A stretch of 64,000 bases of DNA from Metallyticus violacea (GCA_030762175.1 CM060846.1:232377512-232441511), one strand, 5' to 3'; positions 22,641 through 34,228 are shown, counted from the first letter of the stretch. A program made the numbers and translations. The notes: a model not told the origin generated them from the sequence alone.

Positions 22641-23350
22641 CCTCGGGGAGGGCCATCGCCCAATTCGAGTACGGCCACGAAATACATTTTGACTCAAATA
22701 ATACTAGCTTTCAATATTTTCGATTGCCCTGTGAACCCTTGCCAACGGCAGCCATGCTAAGGACCCTGGTTGATCACCGAGGTTCAACGGCATTGGGCGT
22801 GACCAGTATTTGGATGGATGACCGCCAGGAGACACCACGTGCATTTGGTAAAACCCCCACCTTAATGATACAGAAATCATCTTCCTGGTAAATTTTAAAT
22901 CACCTAAGTACATCGAGCAAGTAAAATCGCGAGCGGCTAGGTACTGCTGGCAATTGACATCCACCTGGGGGAAGTCCCAGATGACCTGTACTGCCTTCTG
23001 GCTTCATTGTGAAAGACGCCTTCATTGTTTACCAAAATCTGTTCTTTGTATAAGTTGCAGTGTTTTGCCTTCTTTTCTATACCTTCCCTTGTTATAGAGC
23101 GAGAAAGTCTCTTTCTTTCCAGGATTGGACACCGAAACAGGATATGCAAGGCGGATTCCTCATCCGGGTTCATCTTTATAGGACCCATTTTTCGTAGATA
23201 TTCCTTGAAGGGAACATGTTCAATGATTAACGCAGATATTCTCCTCGTTTCTCTTCTATCTAGTTTGAGATTAAATGTGGAAAGAGTATTGCTAGGACCT
23301 AGGATAAATTTCCTAGCTTGATTCGATAAGAAAGTAAAAACGTTTTTCAA
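22640..23350 (-). pseudogene. LINE fragment with RNase-H-side zinc-binding tail, reverse orientation
   Basis: Read right to left, 23350-22937 gives an open frame with RKFILGPSNTLSTFNLKLDR, then HVPFKEYLRKMG and ESALHILFRCPILERKR. The H-L-P-x-x-x-x-L-x-x-x-G, then H-I-L-x-x-C-P-x-L-x-x-x-R pattern is common at the end of insect-type LINE polyproteins, after the RNase H domain (R1/LOA-like groups). The usual C-x2-C before it is lost. The frame is then broken and continues as weak codons to about 22704. It is opposite in orientation to the third LINE and abuts its 3' end. Confidence 0.6.
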
Positions 23351-23794
23351 AGAAATTAGAATATTGTCAGTTTGTTGCGTATGTATTTTAGAATCTGTCT
23401 GATTTCTTCACCAAAACATTGATATCTTCCAGTCAAAACCAAATTTTCCTGAGTACAACACGAGAACAGTCAACAATAAATATACACTTTAATTTTCATA
23501 GAATTACGAGAAGTCTTCATGGGGTAACTCATCTTGGTACCAAATTTTAATCATCTTCCATACCACATCAAACAATTCAGTCTTAAACAAATTAAAAAAT
23601 CAGTAAAATAAATTCTGCTAACTTATATGCCATTCTGTATCAGTGAATGTTTGTAACTATAGTATTTCATATTAAATAATTTTAGTATCAATAGTTTTAG
23701 TCAAGATACTGCCCTGTATTTTGTTTGTGTTTTTGTACTGGGCATAGTGGAAGTGGAAGATCACATCACATGACATGACAACACATCTGGAGAC
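23351..23794. other. AT-rich intron sequence, no feature seen
   Basis: Return to AT-rich background. No gene or repeat supported. Confidence 0.5.
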
Positions 23795-23852
23795 CCACCT
23801 GTGGTGCCTCAGTGGTAAAAAAGGGCGTTAAACACCTATTCAAAAAACACCT
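23795..23852 (+). mobile_element. SINE-B 3' end fragment
   Basis: CCACCTGTGGTGCCTCAGTG, then GTAAAA and GGGCGTTAAACAC, with an A-rich end. This matches the tail of the full SINE-B copies at 35764-36047 and 61173-61439. Only the last 55-60 bases are present. Confidence 0.75.
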
Positions 23853-24051
23853 GGAGACTATGCATATAGTACCGCATTACAATTTTAAATTGTAGCATTA
23901 TATATCAACACTGTACATCATGATAAATGTTGATTTATTTTTATTGTATTTTATACACTTACTGTATGATTTTAACTCCTAACAATGCCATGATTTTTTT
24001 TTATTCTAAGAGCTAATAAACAACTCAGTCTTCCCTATACTATCCTTGACT

Positions 24052-24755
24052 TGTAAATGCAATGTTTATCCTGAAGGAAGAGGATTGTTTCATCGTGATA
24101 ACTGTCTCTGGCAAATAGGATAAAAATGCATTCCAAAAACTCCCGGTAGGTCAAACTGTTTACCCCCACGTATTCGTTCAAGGCGTCCAGGATCTTCGAA
24201 CGAAATGCAGCCCCGACATGAGACGCTTACGTGCCACTGTAAGCACGAGTAGTTACGTAACGTCTATCATATCGGTGACCCTATGATCGGTATATGCGCA
24301 CTGGTCCTTTATATGACGGCGACACTACAACTTCGTCTGTGAAGACTACTCTACGTCAGTCCATATTCCTAGCGTGGAAGGCATATGCTAGAGGTTCCAT
24401 GGTGTATTCATTATACAGGACCTCATTATGCTCTGCTAAGTAGTTCCGTAAACGAAACTCGCTGCAGTGATTCCTTACGGTTTGTAGAGAGCCGGGAAAG
24501 TGACAAGCCGCCTGCAGTTGGGCAGCAGATGAAAAGGTTCTTCATCCTACCTTTACCCTAAGACGTTCATCATCCTTTCAGGTAGAATATCTTTTTCGAC
24601 CTGTGTTATGTCGCATTTCTATCTGTCGGTCTTCCCTATTTTGCTGACCCCAACGCTTCCAAGTTCGTTCTAATACGAGCAGCTTCAGACGGCGAAAAGC
24701 CAGCGTTAATCAAATCTAATACAGCAGTACCTCTGCCCAATAAGGCAGCCATATC
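24052..24755 (-). pseudogene. Tc1/mariner-superfamily transposase relic, second lineage
   Basis: Read right to left. N-terminal helix-turn-helix piece: MAALLGRGTAVLDLINAG, then FSPSEAARIR (about 24752-24665). After frameshifts, a linker ends in AYAFHARNMD, a stop, and RRVVFTDEVVVSPSYKG, PVRIYRS, a stop, and HRYDRRYVTTRAYSG (about 24360-24235). Further on, SLTYREFLECIF and FLQDKHCIYKSR follow (about 24155-24060). The FTDE Asp and the LQD Asp fit the first two catalytic acids of DDE/D transposases. The third (W-x-x-x-S-P-D-x-N-P-x-E/D block) is missing. Distinct from the mariner-like elements elsewhere in the window. Confidence 0.75.
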
Positions 24756-24759
24756 TCAA

Positions 24760-25930
24760 TTAAAAGATAAGATGTCAACAGCAACGGTCCTGACAGTCAA
24801 AATAATATCCTTTATTTCGACCAATCGCTAAGAGGGGTAGAAGTGTGCCATAGCTCATGGGCTGAGCGACTTGCTTTATAGTAGAATAAAACAATAAGGG
24901 CACTCGTAGCTCCGAACCAAACCCAACTTTCACATAATTTAAATACTATGACGGAAAGTATTATAAGATACCTAACAAGTTTATTATATAGTAAGACATG
25001 CATATTTATTAAATAACTAAATAGAAATATTTTATTTTAATGAAATAAACAATCACATAAATTTTCTTTCATAATCTTAACTTTGAAAGAAAAATGGAGA
25101 TGAGTTTGATATAATTTATTTCAAAAGTATACATTATATATAATTTTGGGCATATTCTATTGTTCATAGAAACAAAGAGAATGGAAAAATGCATTAAAAT
25201 ATGAGGAAAGAAGATAGGAATTGGAACTTGCATAGTTTCCAATATCACCTTCCATTTGAGTTATCTCAGTCACTTGGCCACAGCTGCAATCTACCTCTAG
25301 GGAGTACTAGTGTTATCTTTAAACATGTAATCTTCCTCTGAATTCTATCATTATCTCTAGGAGTGTTGATTCGAAGGGAACTTGGTCATATTCTGCTATC
25401 CACAATGCAGTCATTCTTTCTTTGAATAAGTGCATATGCTATTTTGTATACATTCATTAAATAGGTACATCTCGCTATTTTCTACTGAACTTAGCTAGAA
25501 ATTCACACTCTAGTTGTGCAAAAAATGTAATATATATTTTTAATGCAGGAATGTGTATAAATTATAAAGTAAGGGTATGTAGTAAAGGAGAATATCAGGG
25601 GAATTGTCTGTTGAATCAATGCCTCGTCTCTTCTGTATAAATTCTAAAAAGAAATATGAACTTGAATATCACCGAATTTTGCATGTTAGTGTAATAAAAA
25701 TTTATGATAATTGCATAGAAGTTTGCAATCAAATTCAAATGTGAAACTATATCAAATATTCGAGACTGCCTTATCAATGAAAATGAAGAGTATTTTTTCA
25801 AAAGTGGATAGATGAATGTATGAATATTTCAGAAAAACGGGTTGGTTTATCTGCACATTGAAATCTTATAGTAAATTCAACTCTTACAAACAATTTCTGT
25901 GACAATCTTTCCATACTCTTAAAAAATGAT
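24760..25930. other. AT-rich intron sequence, no feature seen
   Basis: No gene, terminal repeat or tandem array supported. Confidence 0.5.
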
Positions 25931-25942
25931 GATCTCTTTCGC

Positions 25943-25971
25943 GGTGCGGTTCCTAAGAACCGAACCGCACC
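25943..25971. repeat. 10-bp perfect GC-rich inverted repeat
   Basis: GGTGCGGTTC at 25943-25952 and GAACCGCACC at 25962-25971, with a 9-base loop. It stands out in AT-rich DNA, next to the end of a LINE fragment. Confidence 0.9.
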
Positions 25972-25984
25972 ATGGGCTGAATAG

Positions 25985-26830
25985 CTCTATAGACTCTGCG
26001 CAGCGCTAGATGGTAATGATGTTGCATAGTGAACAAGCTTGCGCATGTCATGAATATCTTGCCATAGAGTGTATGGATTGTCATCGTCTGCCGGAAATCT
26101 ATATGTGTGCTGCTTGATTATATTCAAGGAAGTATCTGAAAATTTTTCTACAGCTGCGTTTAACTCTGCCGTAGTTCGAATAGTTGGTTGGGCTGAAACG
26201 CAGCGTCCAGAGTCACTATAGCGAATCGCAATACTCTTCAAATATTCAATTGCTTCTAAGTCTAACCGAATTGCAAGTCAGAAGTTCACCTATTACAGGT
26301 TCGTAATGTGAATCTAGTTAATAGTTTCTAAGTCTAAAGAGTATGGAATGCGTCTAGTGATTACTAAATCAATGGCACTCGACTTAGCAATTCTGGGTCT
26401 TAGAGTAGAAGTACGCTGTTCTAGAATTTCAAGGGTGGAATCCGCAATAATTAGACTTGCTAAGTTAAGACAACGATGGTTATTTGCAATGCAGTTCCAC
26501 TGTCTATGTTTGGCATTAAATTCGCCAGCTAATAATGTCTTAGGAAATGCATGTAGCACGCTCTGAAAGGCCGTTACTAGAAACAGAACCCCAGGTGAAT
26601 AATAACCGGCAATTAGAGCAGTCTCCCCGTCCCCAAATGTGTCGTGGGGGCAGCGGGGCTGGGCTGTGTGCTAGATGTGAGCAAATAAAAATTGCCACGT
26701 CTCCCTTAGATGTCCCGATTCTATCCATCATGTGCGTGATGAAGCCAGTGCGCCTGAAGGTTTGAGCTGATTTAAGTTGAGCCTCATATACTTGCATCAC
26801 ATCGAGTTTGAGCTGTGCCGCGAACTCGAA
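25985..26830 (-). pseudogene. LINE endonuclease-domain fragment, reverse orientation
   Basis: Read right to left. A region near 26800-26560 has DRIGTSKGDVAIFI, resembling the RPGGRGGGVAIFV stretch of LINE endonucleases. Then LLAGEFNAKHRQWNC (about 26535-26490) matches the GDFNAKHxxW core, and SSAIDLVITRRIPY resembles the later endonuclease. The SDHxPV catalytic box appears degraded as SHYEPVIGE after a stop near 26310. A linker (SIAIRYSDSGRCVSAQPTI) and a helical region continue to about 25985. No reverse transcriptase is attached. Confidence 0.7.
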
Positions 26831-27295
26831 CAGATTTTATTTTTATTGTTAACTCCATTTGCATTGTAGTATGCAAAACGAAATGGTTTAGAGTAGGTTA
26901 GTCCCATTAGGATAACCGGAGAAACGAAGGAGGAATCGAACTCCATTAGAGAGCGTCGCATACTTGAATGCTGGATCGCAATTTCTATACACTGTGTCCT
27001 TTAGTTCCCACAGAATGGGAAAAGAGTTCTCAACAGTTTAAGCAAGCCACTCTGTCAAACCGGGACACTCTGTTAGAGCATCCACAGACACAATGTCTTA
27101 TAGTGAATTTGGAGGTTCATAAGGAGCCCTCCGTGTTTCTGCTGGCCTCTTAGCGGCCTTTGTTGCAGCAGAAAATAAGGCACGAGTCTCAGGCTACTGC
27201 TCTTCCTTTGGGACAGCATAGCGTTCTCCACTAGTTAATGGTGTCAGAGCGAGAACCAATAGGAGGGCTACTTGCGAAAGAACCAACCATACTGT
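26831..27295 (-). other. Probable LINE flank, not resolved
   Basis: Moderately GC-rich compared with background, and lies 5' of the reversed endonuclease fragment. It could be the decayed ORF1 end of the same LINE, but I see no zinc knuckle. Confidence 0.3.
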
Positions 27296-27299
27296 CAAC

Positions 27300-27395
27300 C
27301 TTGCCCTAAACGTAGGCCTGGAACGTATCCATCTATAAAAAATATCTTTTCTAATTTATCATCATTGTCCACCACCTGTGATGCTTCAACAATAA
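27300..27395 (+). mobile_element. SINE-B 3' half
   Basis: CCTTGCCCTAAACGTAGGCC, then TGGAACGT, TCTAATTTATCATCAT and CCACCACCTGTGATGCTTCA match the second half of the SINE-B at 61173-61439 (TACCCTAAAATTAGGCCTGG, then CCACCGCCTGTGGTGCCTCA). The tRNA-like head is absent. Confidence 0.7.
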
Positions 27396-27531
27396 AGATG
27401 GACATTAAAAGAAATTATTGTACTATCATGTACAAATTTTGATACTATGACAACTCTGCATAAGATTTTCTTAAAACATTACTACAGTCACCAGGTACTC
27501 CATTCAACACATTTAAGGATGTTTTGTACCA

Positions 27532-27534
<3 letters not shown>

Positions 27535-27577
<43 letters not shown>
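27535..27577. repeat. (AT)n microsatellite
   Basis: About 20 uninterrupted AT repeats. Confidence 0.97.
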
Positions 27578-27578
<1 letters not shown>

Positions 27579-28146
27579 TGGTTTGAAATGAAAGAATTCA
27601 ATTAGTAGTTATGATTAGTCGATGTATAAATTTATTTTCATTATCATATTTTGTTTCTTTCTTAATGTATAAATATACCAAGTAATGCTTATTATCAAAT
27701 TCATCTGGTTGCAATCACTGAAGCACAAAGCCGCTGTTAATGCAGCTAATGTATATGTTGTATGCATCAAATAGCTTACGTACTTTGAATTGCAAGAGAA
27801 TACAACATTACCTTTAAATATTTTAAAATGTTTTCACTTTTATTTGAAAGATTGGCTATGTTTCAAAATACTTTCTATGTTAACTCAAAATACTAATATA
27901 TAGACATATTCTCAGAATACATTCGTTATCAAAGTCTACCAACGATATACATTATTATATATGAGATTGATTTTTTTCACATCTTGCATTATCATTATAC
28001 AGGCATTTTAATTTACTTTCCTGCTGTTTAAGGGAATATTTTTACTAATAAAGGCTATGAGAGCGGATAGAATGATTTATCAAGTACCTTGGATCCATAA
28101 AGGCAGTAGCTCTACTGCATATCTCAGGATCACGTTTTTCAGTATA

Positions 28147-28480
28147 CAGTTGATTCTGTTAATTATGTGAATACCATGCTAACCAACAAGAAGCAGTGTC
28201 ATGCATTTTTTCAACAGGACTCAACCACTTCTCACAATGCGAAAAAATTCATGAGAGAAATTCACAATGTGTTTCCACAAGACAGAGTTATTAGTGGGGA
28301 TTTGTGGCCCCCCTATGTCCCCCGATTTAACAAACTGCGATTATTATTTCTTGGGCAAATTAAAAAATGCTGCTTCTATGAGAACTAGCATAAGATTTCA
28401 AAGATAATATTCATAAGGAAATTGTGCGAATTTATCAAAATGACCTATGGCTAGTAATGAATAATTTCCTAAAGAGATGC
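28147..28480 (+). pseudogene. Mariner-like transposase relic, C-terminal catalytic part
   Basis: The frame beginning near 28155 reads NTMLTNKKQCHAFFQQDSTT, then SHNAKKFMREIHNVFP, RVISGDLWPPYVPRF and FLGQIKKCCFYEN, followed by a stop at 28386-28388. FQQDxxTSHxA and the GLWPPRSPDL-like block identify the second catalytic Asp and the third-acid region of a Tc1/mariner transposase. The third acid itself is lost (NKLRL replaces the SPDLTPCDF core). Downstream KISKIIFIRKLCEFIK may be a frame-shifted remainder. No inverted repeats were found around it. Confidence 0.7.
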
Positions 28481-28739
28481 CAACTCATTTGATAATCTGG
28501 TAAGAAATGAGTCTCTTGAATTGGTTTTGTGTATCATTGTTTGGTTGGTTTGTTTTATTGTTTTACCCTACTACTAATCACAGAGGCTGGCAGGTTAACT
28601 GGCTAACCATAGGCGCATTCACTTATAGGCAAAACACTCCAGGAGAAAACAAACTGATCGCATGGTACTATGAACATATGTGCAAAAGACTTTATTTGTG
28701 AACAAACTGGTATAAAAGCTATTCAAAGACTTTAGACCT

Positions 28740-29247
28740 TATATAAAGGAGGAATACTCTTTTCACGTTATAATATTCGTTGTGATACTGCTTTTGATAA
28801 TCTTGTAATTCATGCTGATTCCCAACACTTATATCTCTTCAAAGAGCACTTTGTTATGCTTTGGTTAGTAATAAAGGCTCTTATCTTCACATTATAATAC
28901 ATATATGCCACTTTTAAGTAACAAAGCTTTAAAATGTGTCAAATCATTAATCATGGAAGTGCAACAATGTTTTTGTTGTTTTCTGGCAATTTTAATTTTT
29001 GCACTTATATCCTTTCCCAAGAAGAGTCCACAGATATAATATGCTGTAAATAATGCATGTGTGATTGACAGTAACATAATTTGGCTAAATTTCTAGTAAT
29101 TTATTTGGTTAGAAATTTGAGCTGGATTTAATATGTAAAAAGTATTATAAAACTTTCAAGGCACTGTATATAATTCAAACACTAATATTTTGTATTAGCA
29201 GCAAATTTATATTAATGATATATTATGTTTTTATTCACATACAGAAT
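28740..29247. other. AT-rich intron sequence, no feature seen
   Basis: Nothing supported between the two mariner relics. Confidence 0.5.
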
Positions 29248-29248
29248 A

Positions 29249-30560
29249 CGAGGTGGTATCCATTACAATATTCGGGACTGGTGCTGCCATCTCGATGGTA
29301 GTTGCAGTGAAGTTTCATACCGCTAGGTGGCAACACTAGCACATCTGATGAGTGAGTGTTTAAAGTTTCATGCCTCTGGGTAGATGTGCTGAGGTTCTAT
29401 AGTACTTTTTATGATACTCTGTGTGTAGTTTGTGGCGATTTTACGATGGATTCAAAATTAGAACAAGGTGCGCATCAAATTCTGTGCAAATCTCGGGGAA
29501 ATTGCTACGGAGACACTCGCAATGATTCAACAAGTATTTGGGGGACAAAGCATGAGCCGTACACGTGTGTTTCAGTGGCATGTTCGGTTCAGGGCCAACC
29601 GTACAGCTTTGAAGGCGATGCTCACACTGATGGGCCCATCAGCTGTACAACGCCTGTCATTGTTGTCAAATTTCAACACCTTGTTCGTGAGGATCGACGT
29701 CTAACCTTTGAAGACCTCACTCATGAAGTGGAAATTGGTTATGGGACATGCCAACGAAGTTTAACTGATGAATTGGGCATGCATCGTGTCACCGCAAAAT
29801 TTGTGCCAAGCATCTGACTGACTGCTGATCAGAAGAAGCAGCGTGTTCAAGTTTGCACGGAGCTTCGTCAGGACGTATCCGATGACCCAACCTTCTTGTC
29901 CAGGGTCATCACCGGTGACGAGAGCTGGATGTACGCTTATGACCCTGAGAAAAAACAACAATCCTCCCAGTGGAAAAGCCCAAACTCACCAAGACCAAAA
30001 AAAAAAAAAAAAAAAAAAAAAAAAAGCGAGACAAGTAAGGAACAAAGTCAAGAGCATGCTCCTCGTTTTCTTTGATACCAAGGGTATTGTGCACAAAGAA
30101 TTCGTCCCACTAAATCAAACAGTGAATTCCACGCACTACTGTGACGTTTTGCGACGACTCCGTGAAAACGTGCGGAGACAACGGCCCGAACTTTGGCGAC
30201 AAAGAAACTGACTGTGGCATCACGATAATGCACCCTGTCACAATTCCTTGTTCACCAGGAGCTTTTTGACGAAAAACAACATGGCGGTTGTTCCCCACCC
30301 ACCGTACTCGCCTGATTTGGCACCCTGTGACTTCGCTCTATTCCTCAAACTGAAAATCAAGTTAAACGGACATCGATTCCTTACAATTGAGAGGATTCAA
30401 GAAGAAACGCTGTCTGTGCTAAACACCCTCAAAGAACATGACTTCAAAGATGCACTTGGAAAAGTGGCAGAATCGCTGGGACTGGTGTATATGTGTGGAA
30501 GGGAAATCTGCCTCATGTAAAGCATATTTTATAAAATTAGGCGTTTTTAAAGTCTCTAGT
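29249..30560 (+). pseudogene. Mariner (D34D) transposon with broken transposase
   Basis: The most complete mariner here. The left end begins TACGAGGTGGTATCCATTAC, a mariner-type terminus; the matching right repeat is not recognisable. The transposase starts with a helix-turn-helix region (KFCANLGEIATETLAMIQQ, then SMSRTRVFQWHVRF, from 29470). After a frameshift it gives REDRRLTFEDLTHEVEIGYG and LGMHRVTAKFVPSI. TGDESW holds the first catalytic Asp, HHDNAPCH the second, and YSPDLAPCDF the third; the last two are separated by 34 residues, the mariner D34D signature. Stops occur at 29816 and 30209, a frameshift near 30450 moves the C-terminus (EKWQNRWDWCICVEG) to another frame, and a poly-A tract splits it. 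Confidence 0.88.
29997..30025. repeat. A29 tract inside the mariner transposase gene
   Basis: The lysine codons after SPRPKK have become a 29-base A run. The reading frame before the run (SSQWKSPNSPRPKK) differs from that after it (ARQVRNKVKSMLL), so the expansion itself shifts the frame. Confidence 0.95.
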
Positions 30561-30791
30561 TTGTTCGTATTTATGTGCTCCCCTATATGTAAAAGCAAAT
30601 TTAATACTCTGAGCCTAAGAACCACCTTTCATACGCATGTCACTAAGTTGAATAATACATTGGGCATTACTGTATTAATTAGTCACCATCACTATTCATA
30701 TATATATATATATACTATTATAAAGGAAATATAAAAAGGACAGCCTCATCAGGCAACCAACGTATATGAAGAACTAGAATGTTCCAACAAT

Positions 30792-30914
30792 AAAACAAGA
30801 ATTACCACTAAAACACTAATAAAACACACTTTAATACAACATTTTGAGCTGATCAGTTGAAAATATCAATTTAAAGGGTGTATTAACATTCTTTTTAGTG
30901 GTAATTCTTGTTTT
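30792..30914. mobile_element. Small foldback/MITE-like element
   Basis: AAAACAAGAATTACCACTAA (continuing AA) at 30792-30813 is a perfect 22-bp inverted match to 30893-30914. Similarity continues inwards to about 45 bp per arm (AATAAAACACACTTTAA against the complement GTTAATACACCCTTTAA), with a central loop of about 33 bases. No coding capacity. A candidate MITE, or hairpin RNA source if transcribed. Confidence 0.75.
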
Positions 30915-31174
30915 AAATATATGCTTACTTGGTAGTGAATAAAGAATATTGCAAAAATACTGTGGAAAGTGAAAACAGCAAAGGTTGTTTCAAAGACATT
31001 TTGAAAAAACTAAAAATGGAATACAGTCAACCTTAAGAGCAATTCAGATCGTTTTCTACATGTATATTACAAAATTACAAAGTCATTGAAATGATGAGTT
31101 TTTAAAACAAAAGAGAACAAAATGTGTGTGCATTATATGTTGTGTCCAATAGAAAACTATTTGGTGGATGCTGC

Positions 31175-31216
31175 TATTATTATTGTTATTATTGTTATTA
31201 TTATTATTATTATTAT
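31175..31216. repeat. (TTA)n microsatellite
   Basis: Imperfect TTA/TTG trinucleotide run, followed by a short ATC repeat. Confidence 0.9.
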
Positions 31217-31350
31217 CGTCATCATCATCATAATCATTTTCTTTCTTTTTTTTAAATAAATGTATGTGAGTAATAGCTCATCTTGGTTTCTCCTTTTTTC
31301 CATTATTTAATCTCGTGTTTAAATTCTGCAATTAATAATGTTGCCAATAC

Positions 31351-31452
<102 letters not shown>

Positions 31453-31635
31453 GAAAAGTAGAAGAACTGCCTATTTGTGTGTTATGTTTTGCTATATACT
31501 GCTAATATAATTAAATTGCATAACGTTTAATTAGGTATCTTGGCCTTTTATATCTTACAGATAATTAATATATAAATGGACTTTTAGAATTTTACAAGTT
31601 TTATTAAACTACTCTGAAAGAACTTGTCTATGCTT

Positions 31636-31682
31636 ATTCCATCCATCCATCCGTCCATCGATGCATGCGTCCACCCATCCAT
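31636..31682. repeat. Imperfect CATC tetranucleotide repeat
   Basis: Mostly CATC units with single-base changes (CCATCCATCCATCCGTCCAT and on). Confidence 0.85.
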
Positions 31683-31689
31683 TAATAAT

Positions 31690-32740
31690 ATCATATGAAT
31701 AAAAATCTGTGAAATGAGAGAATGTAGAAAAGTGGCACGGTGGTAGTATCAAATATGCAGTGCTTCCTTCTCTTTCGACCCTTGATTTTCCTTTATAATT
31801 TTTCAACTATTAAACGCAATTCAATGGCATATGACACATACATACCTTGATGCATAGAGAGCACGATAATTTTATAGCAAATTTTAAAAGCACACGTGTA
31901 ATATGGCTGAAATTGTTTCCATCTTTGAGGATCGCGACCATCTAGATCGCCTAGCGTTAACTCACCGTATTTACTCCTATGAGGCATGCTGAAAGGGAGA
32001 CGTATAGCAGCAAAGCAAGGAGCAAGAAAATATTCTGCGGTAAATTAAGGCTGTAACTTCCGATGTGTGGTTAATAACGTCGTAACATGGAGAGGCATCT
32101 GAAGGCATGCCTTGTTGCTAATGACAATTCAACTGTGGTTATTCTGGGGACTGGCGTGGCAGTTAGGCAGAACCACGTCTTGTCGGAGATCGTGTGTGGT
32201 CCATTATTTCCGGATGTGCACTGACAAACTGCTGGAAACAATAATGGTAACTGAGTCTCCTTCGTACGTCTGGAAATTACAATGCTTGCACAACAATAAC
32301 ACGATATGCATGCATGTTAGTTCTTTTCACAGCTCGGCATTTGGTTGTGGAAACTCTTATTTCCTGCTAGTTTGTGAAAGGATTTCTGTGAGAAGGTTTA
32401 TAGCAAGTTTTTTATCTTCTGTAGTTTATCATCAGATATTGAATGAAGAATATCGCCGATTATTTCTGAATCTCAAACTGTGCAATATATTATCTTTGGC
32501 ACTCTTTGTAGCCGCAATATTGCAGTATATGCAAAAAGTAAAAGTGTGGCAATTCAAGTTGCGTTGTATGTATTGTATTCCTCGTAGCACAGAGGTACGA
32601 TGAGTTGGCAATTTTGTAATAAGAGCAAATTCAAATGCGTTACGCTACTGTCGAAGACAGCGAATACTCAATCGGCGTTCAGAGGCATGCGCGAGACCAG
32701 GGCTTAAGAGTAGCATCAGCAATCGTGTACTTCCATAGCA
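31690..32740. other. Region of unknown content with raised GC and two long frames
   Basis: Less AT-rich than its surroundings. It holds a plus-strand frame of 163 codons (32112-32603) with a Cys- and aromatic-rich peptide of no recognised family. On the minus strand a start at 31987 gives MPHRSKYGELTLGDLDGRD and on; a GTGAGT after the seventh codon would make a good splice donor. Neither has homology that I recognise. Could be an unknown repeat or a small nested first exon. Confidence 0.25.
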
Positions 32741-32749
32741 ACACTTCTT

Positions 32750-34224
32750 ATACATCAAGATGTGTCCGTATGAAATTTCGCTGAATTACAACCACTAGTT
32801 TAAAAGTTGCAAGGGGAAAACTTGTGCCGAGGGCGAGTGGAAAACAGGACAACTTTACTAACTCTTTGCTAAAACTGATATATGTCCATCTATCACAGAT
32901 ATTGTATGAATGTGAGCTTGTAAAGAAATAACACAATACTTCTTAAGAAGAGTTAAATGTTAAAAACCAATCAAAGAGTTAAGGAATTAAAATTAATTCA
33001 CTCATACATTTTTTTAAGCAGCTACAACATGGGCTAGAAAACAAACTTGAAAAAAAAAGCATTGTTGCAATTTTACAACTATACATCATATTCAGATATT
33101 GTATGTGCATATAATTATATCTGTTGCTTTGATACATTCAAGATACTTCCCCAGAAACTAAAGGTAAAATATTGGAATCCAGGAATTTTTGTATCGGTGG
33201 ACATATTTACTGAATTACAGAATAATCATATATAAACAACTACTCTCTATAAAAAGTAAATGTACCTATTAAAATGCGTAAATTTAAAATGTGGTTATTA
33301 ATGGCGAAAAACGTTCAAGTCATTTAAGAAAATTGAATGATTAAAATATTGCACATGAAATCAACATAAAACATACCCCTGTTTTCACCATTAACAGGAT
33401 AATTATTTTCATTTACTTTACTCACATGTTTTTCATTTCACCTGCATTATCTTTAAAATATTATATAATTCAGTAATATTTGTCTAATAAAGGAACAGGT
33501 GCATTTATTTAAAACCAGGTGCTAATTAAAAGAAAATAAATCATAATATAGCAGTAAAAATAAAGAAATTGAAATACCAAATGGAAAGGAAGTACAGAAC
33601 TAATTTTATCAATTAGGTGTCTGCAAGTATATATCACTAATGTTCATTATGATCTTCAGCTGAAATATCATTAAAAGTATAAAAATTTGGTGCCATTGGA
33701 AGTATAGATGAGTGAGAAAATGGTGGTGCCTCTTAGATTTTCAGATGGTTCCTCCTCTTTCCTAGCAGTATAAAAAGCTTATTTATAAACAATTTAATTT
33801 ATTTTGGCCAATCTCTATCTTATACTGTGCCAAATAAACTTTATCTTGCTTTTTCAGTTCCAAATTTTTGCTGTTATAGTCCTTTCTGTGTTTCATCTCT
33901 CAGCTGTATTAATTTGTCAACAGTCTCTCTCTAACAAACATTCTTTGTCCTCTCTTCGCCACAGTTTTCTTTTAGTCTGTTTATTCCAAATGCACAACTA
34001 TCTTTAGAAATTTGGAGCTGTGTAATGCTAAACGGTGTTCTCATTTTCATGCATCTGTATTTCAACAACACTCATCATCATCTAACCTTAACGCAAGATT
34101 ATCAGAACTACAGTTAGCTCTGAAGTGAGGAACGCAGTTCATATAATCATCTGTTTTGCCTTATCAATTTTAAAGCCTCTAAAGTCATTTAAAACATTTT
34201 TCTAGGGGCAGAAGACGATACTAC
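32750..34224. other. AT-rich intron sequence, no feature seen
   Basis: No gene or repeat boundary supported. Confidence 0.5.
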
Positions 34225-34228
34225 TGAA

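Noticed and set aside
32112..32603. 163-codon plus-strand frame as a real gene
   Set aside because: No recognised domain, no supporting splice or promoter context, and composition close to chance; kept only as a finding.
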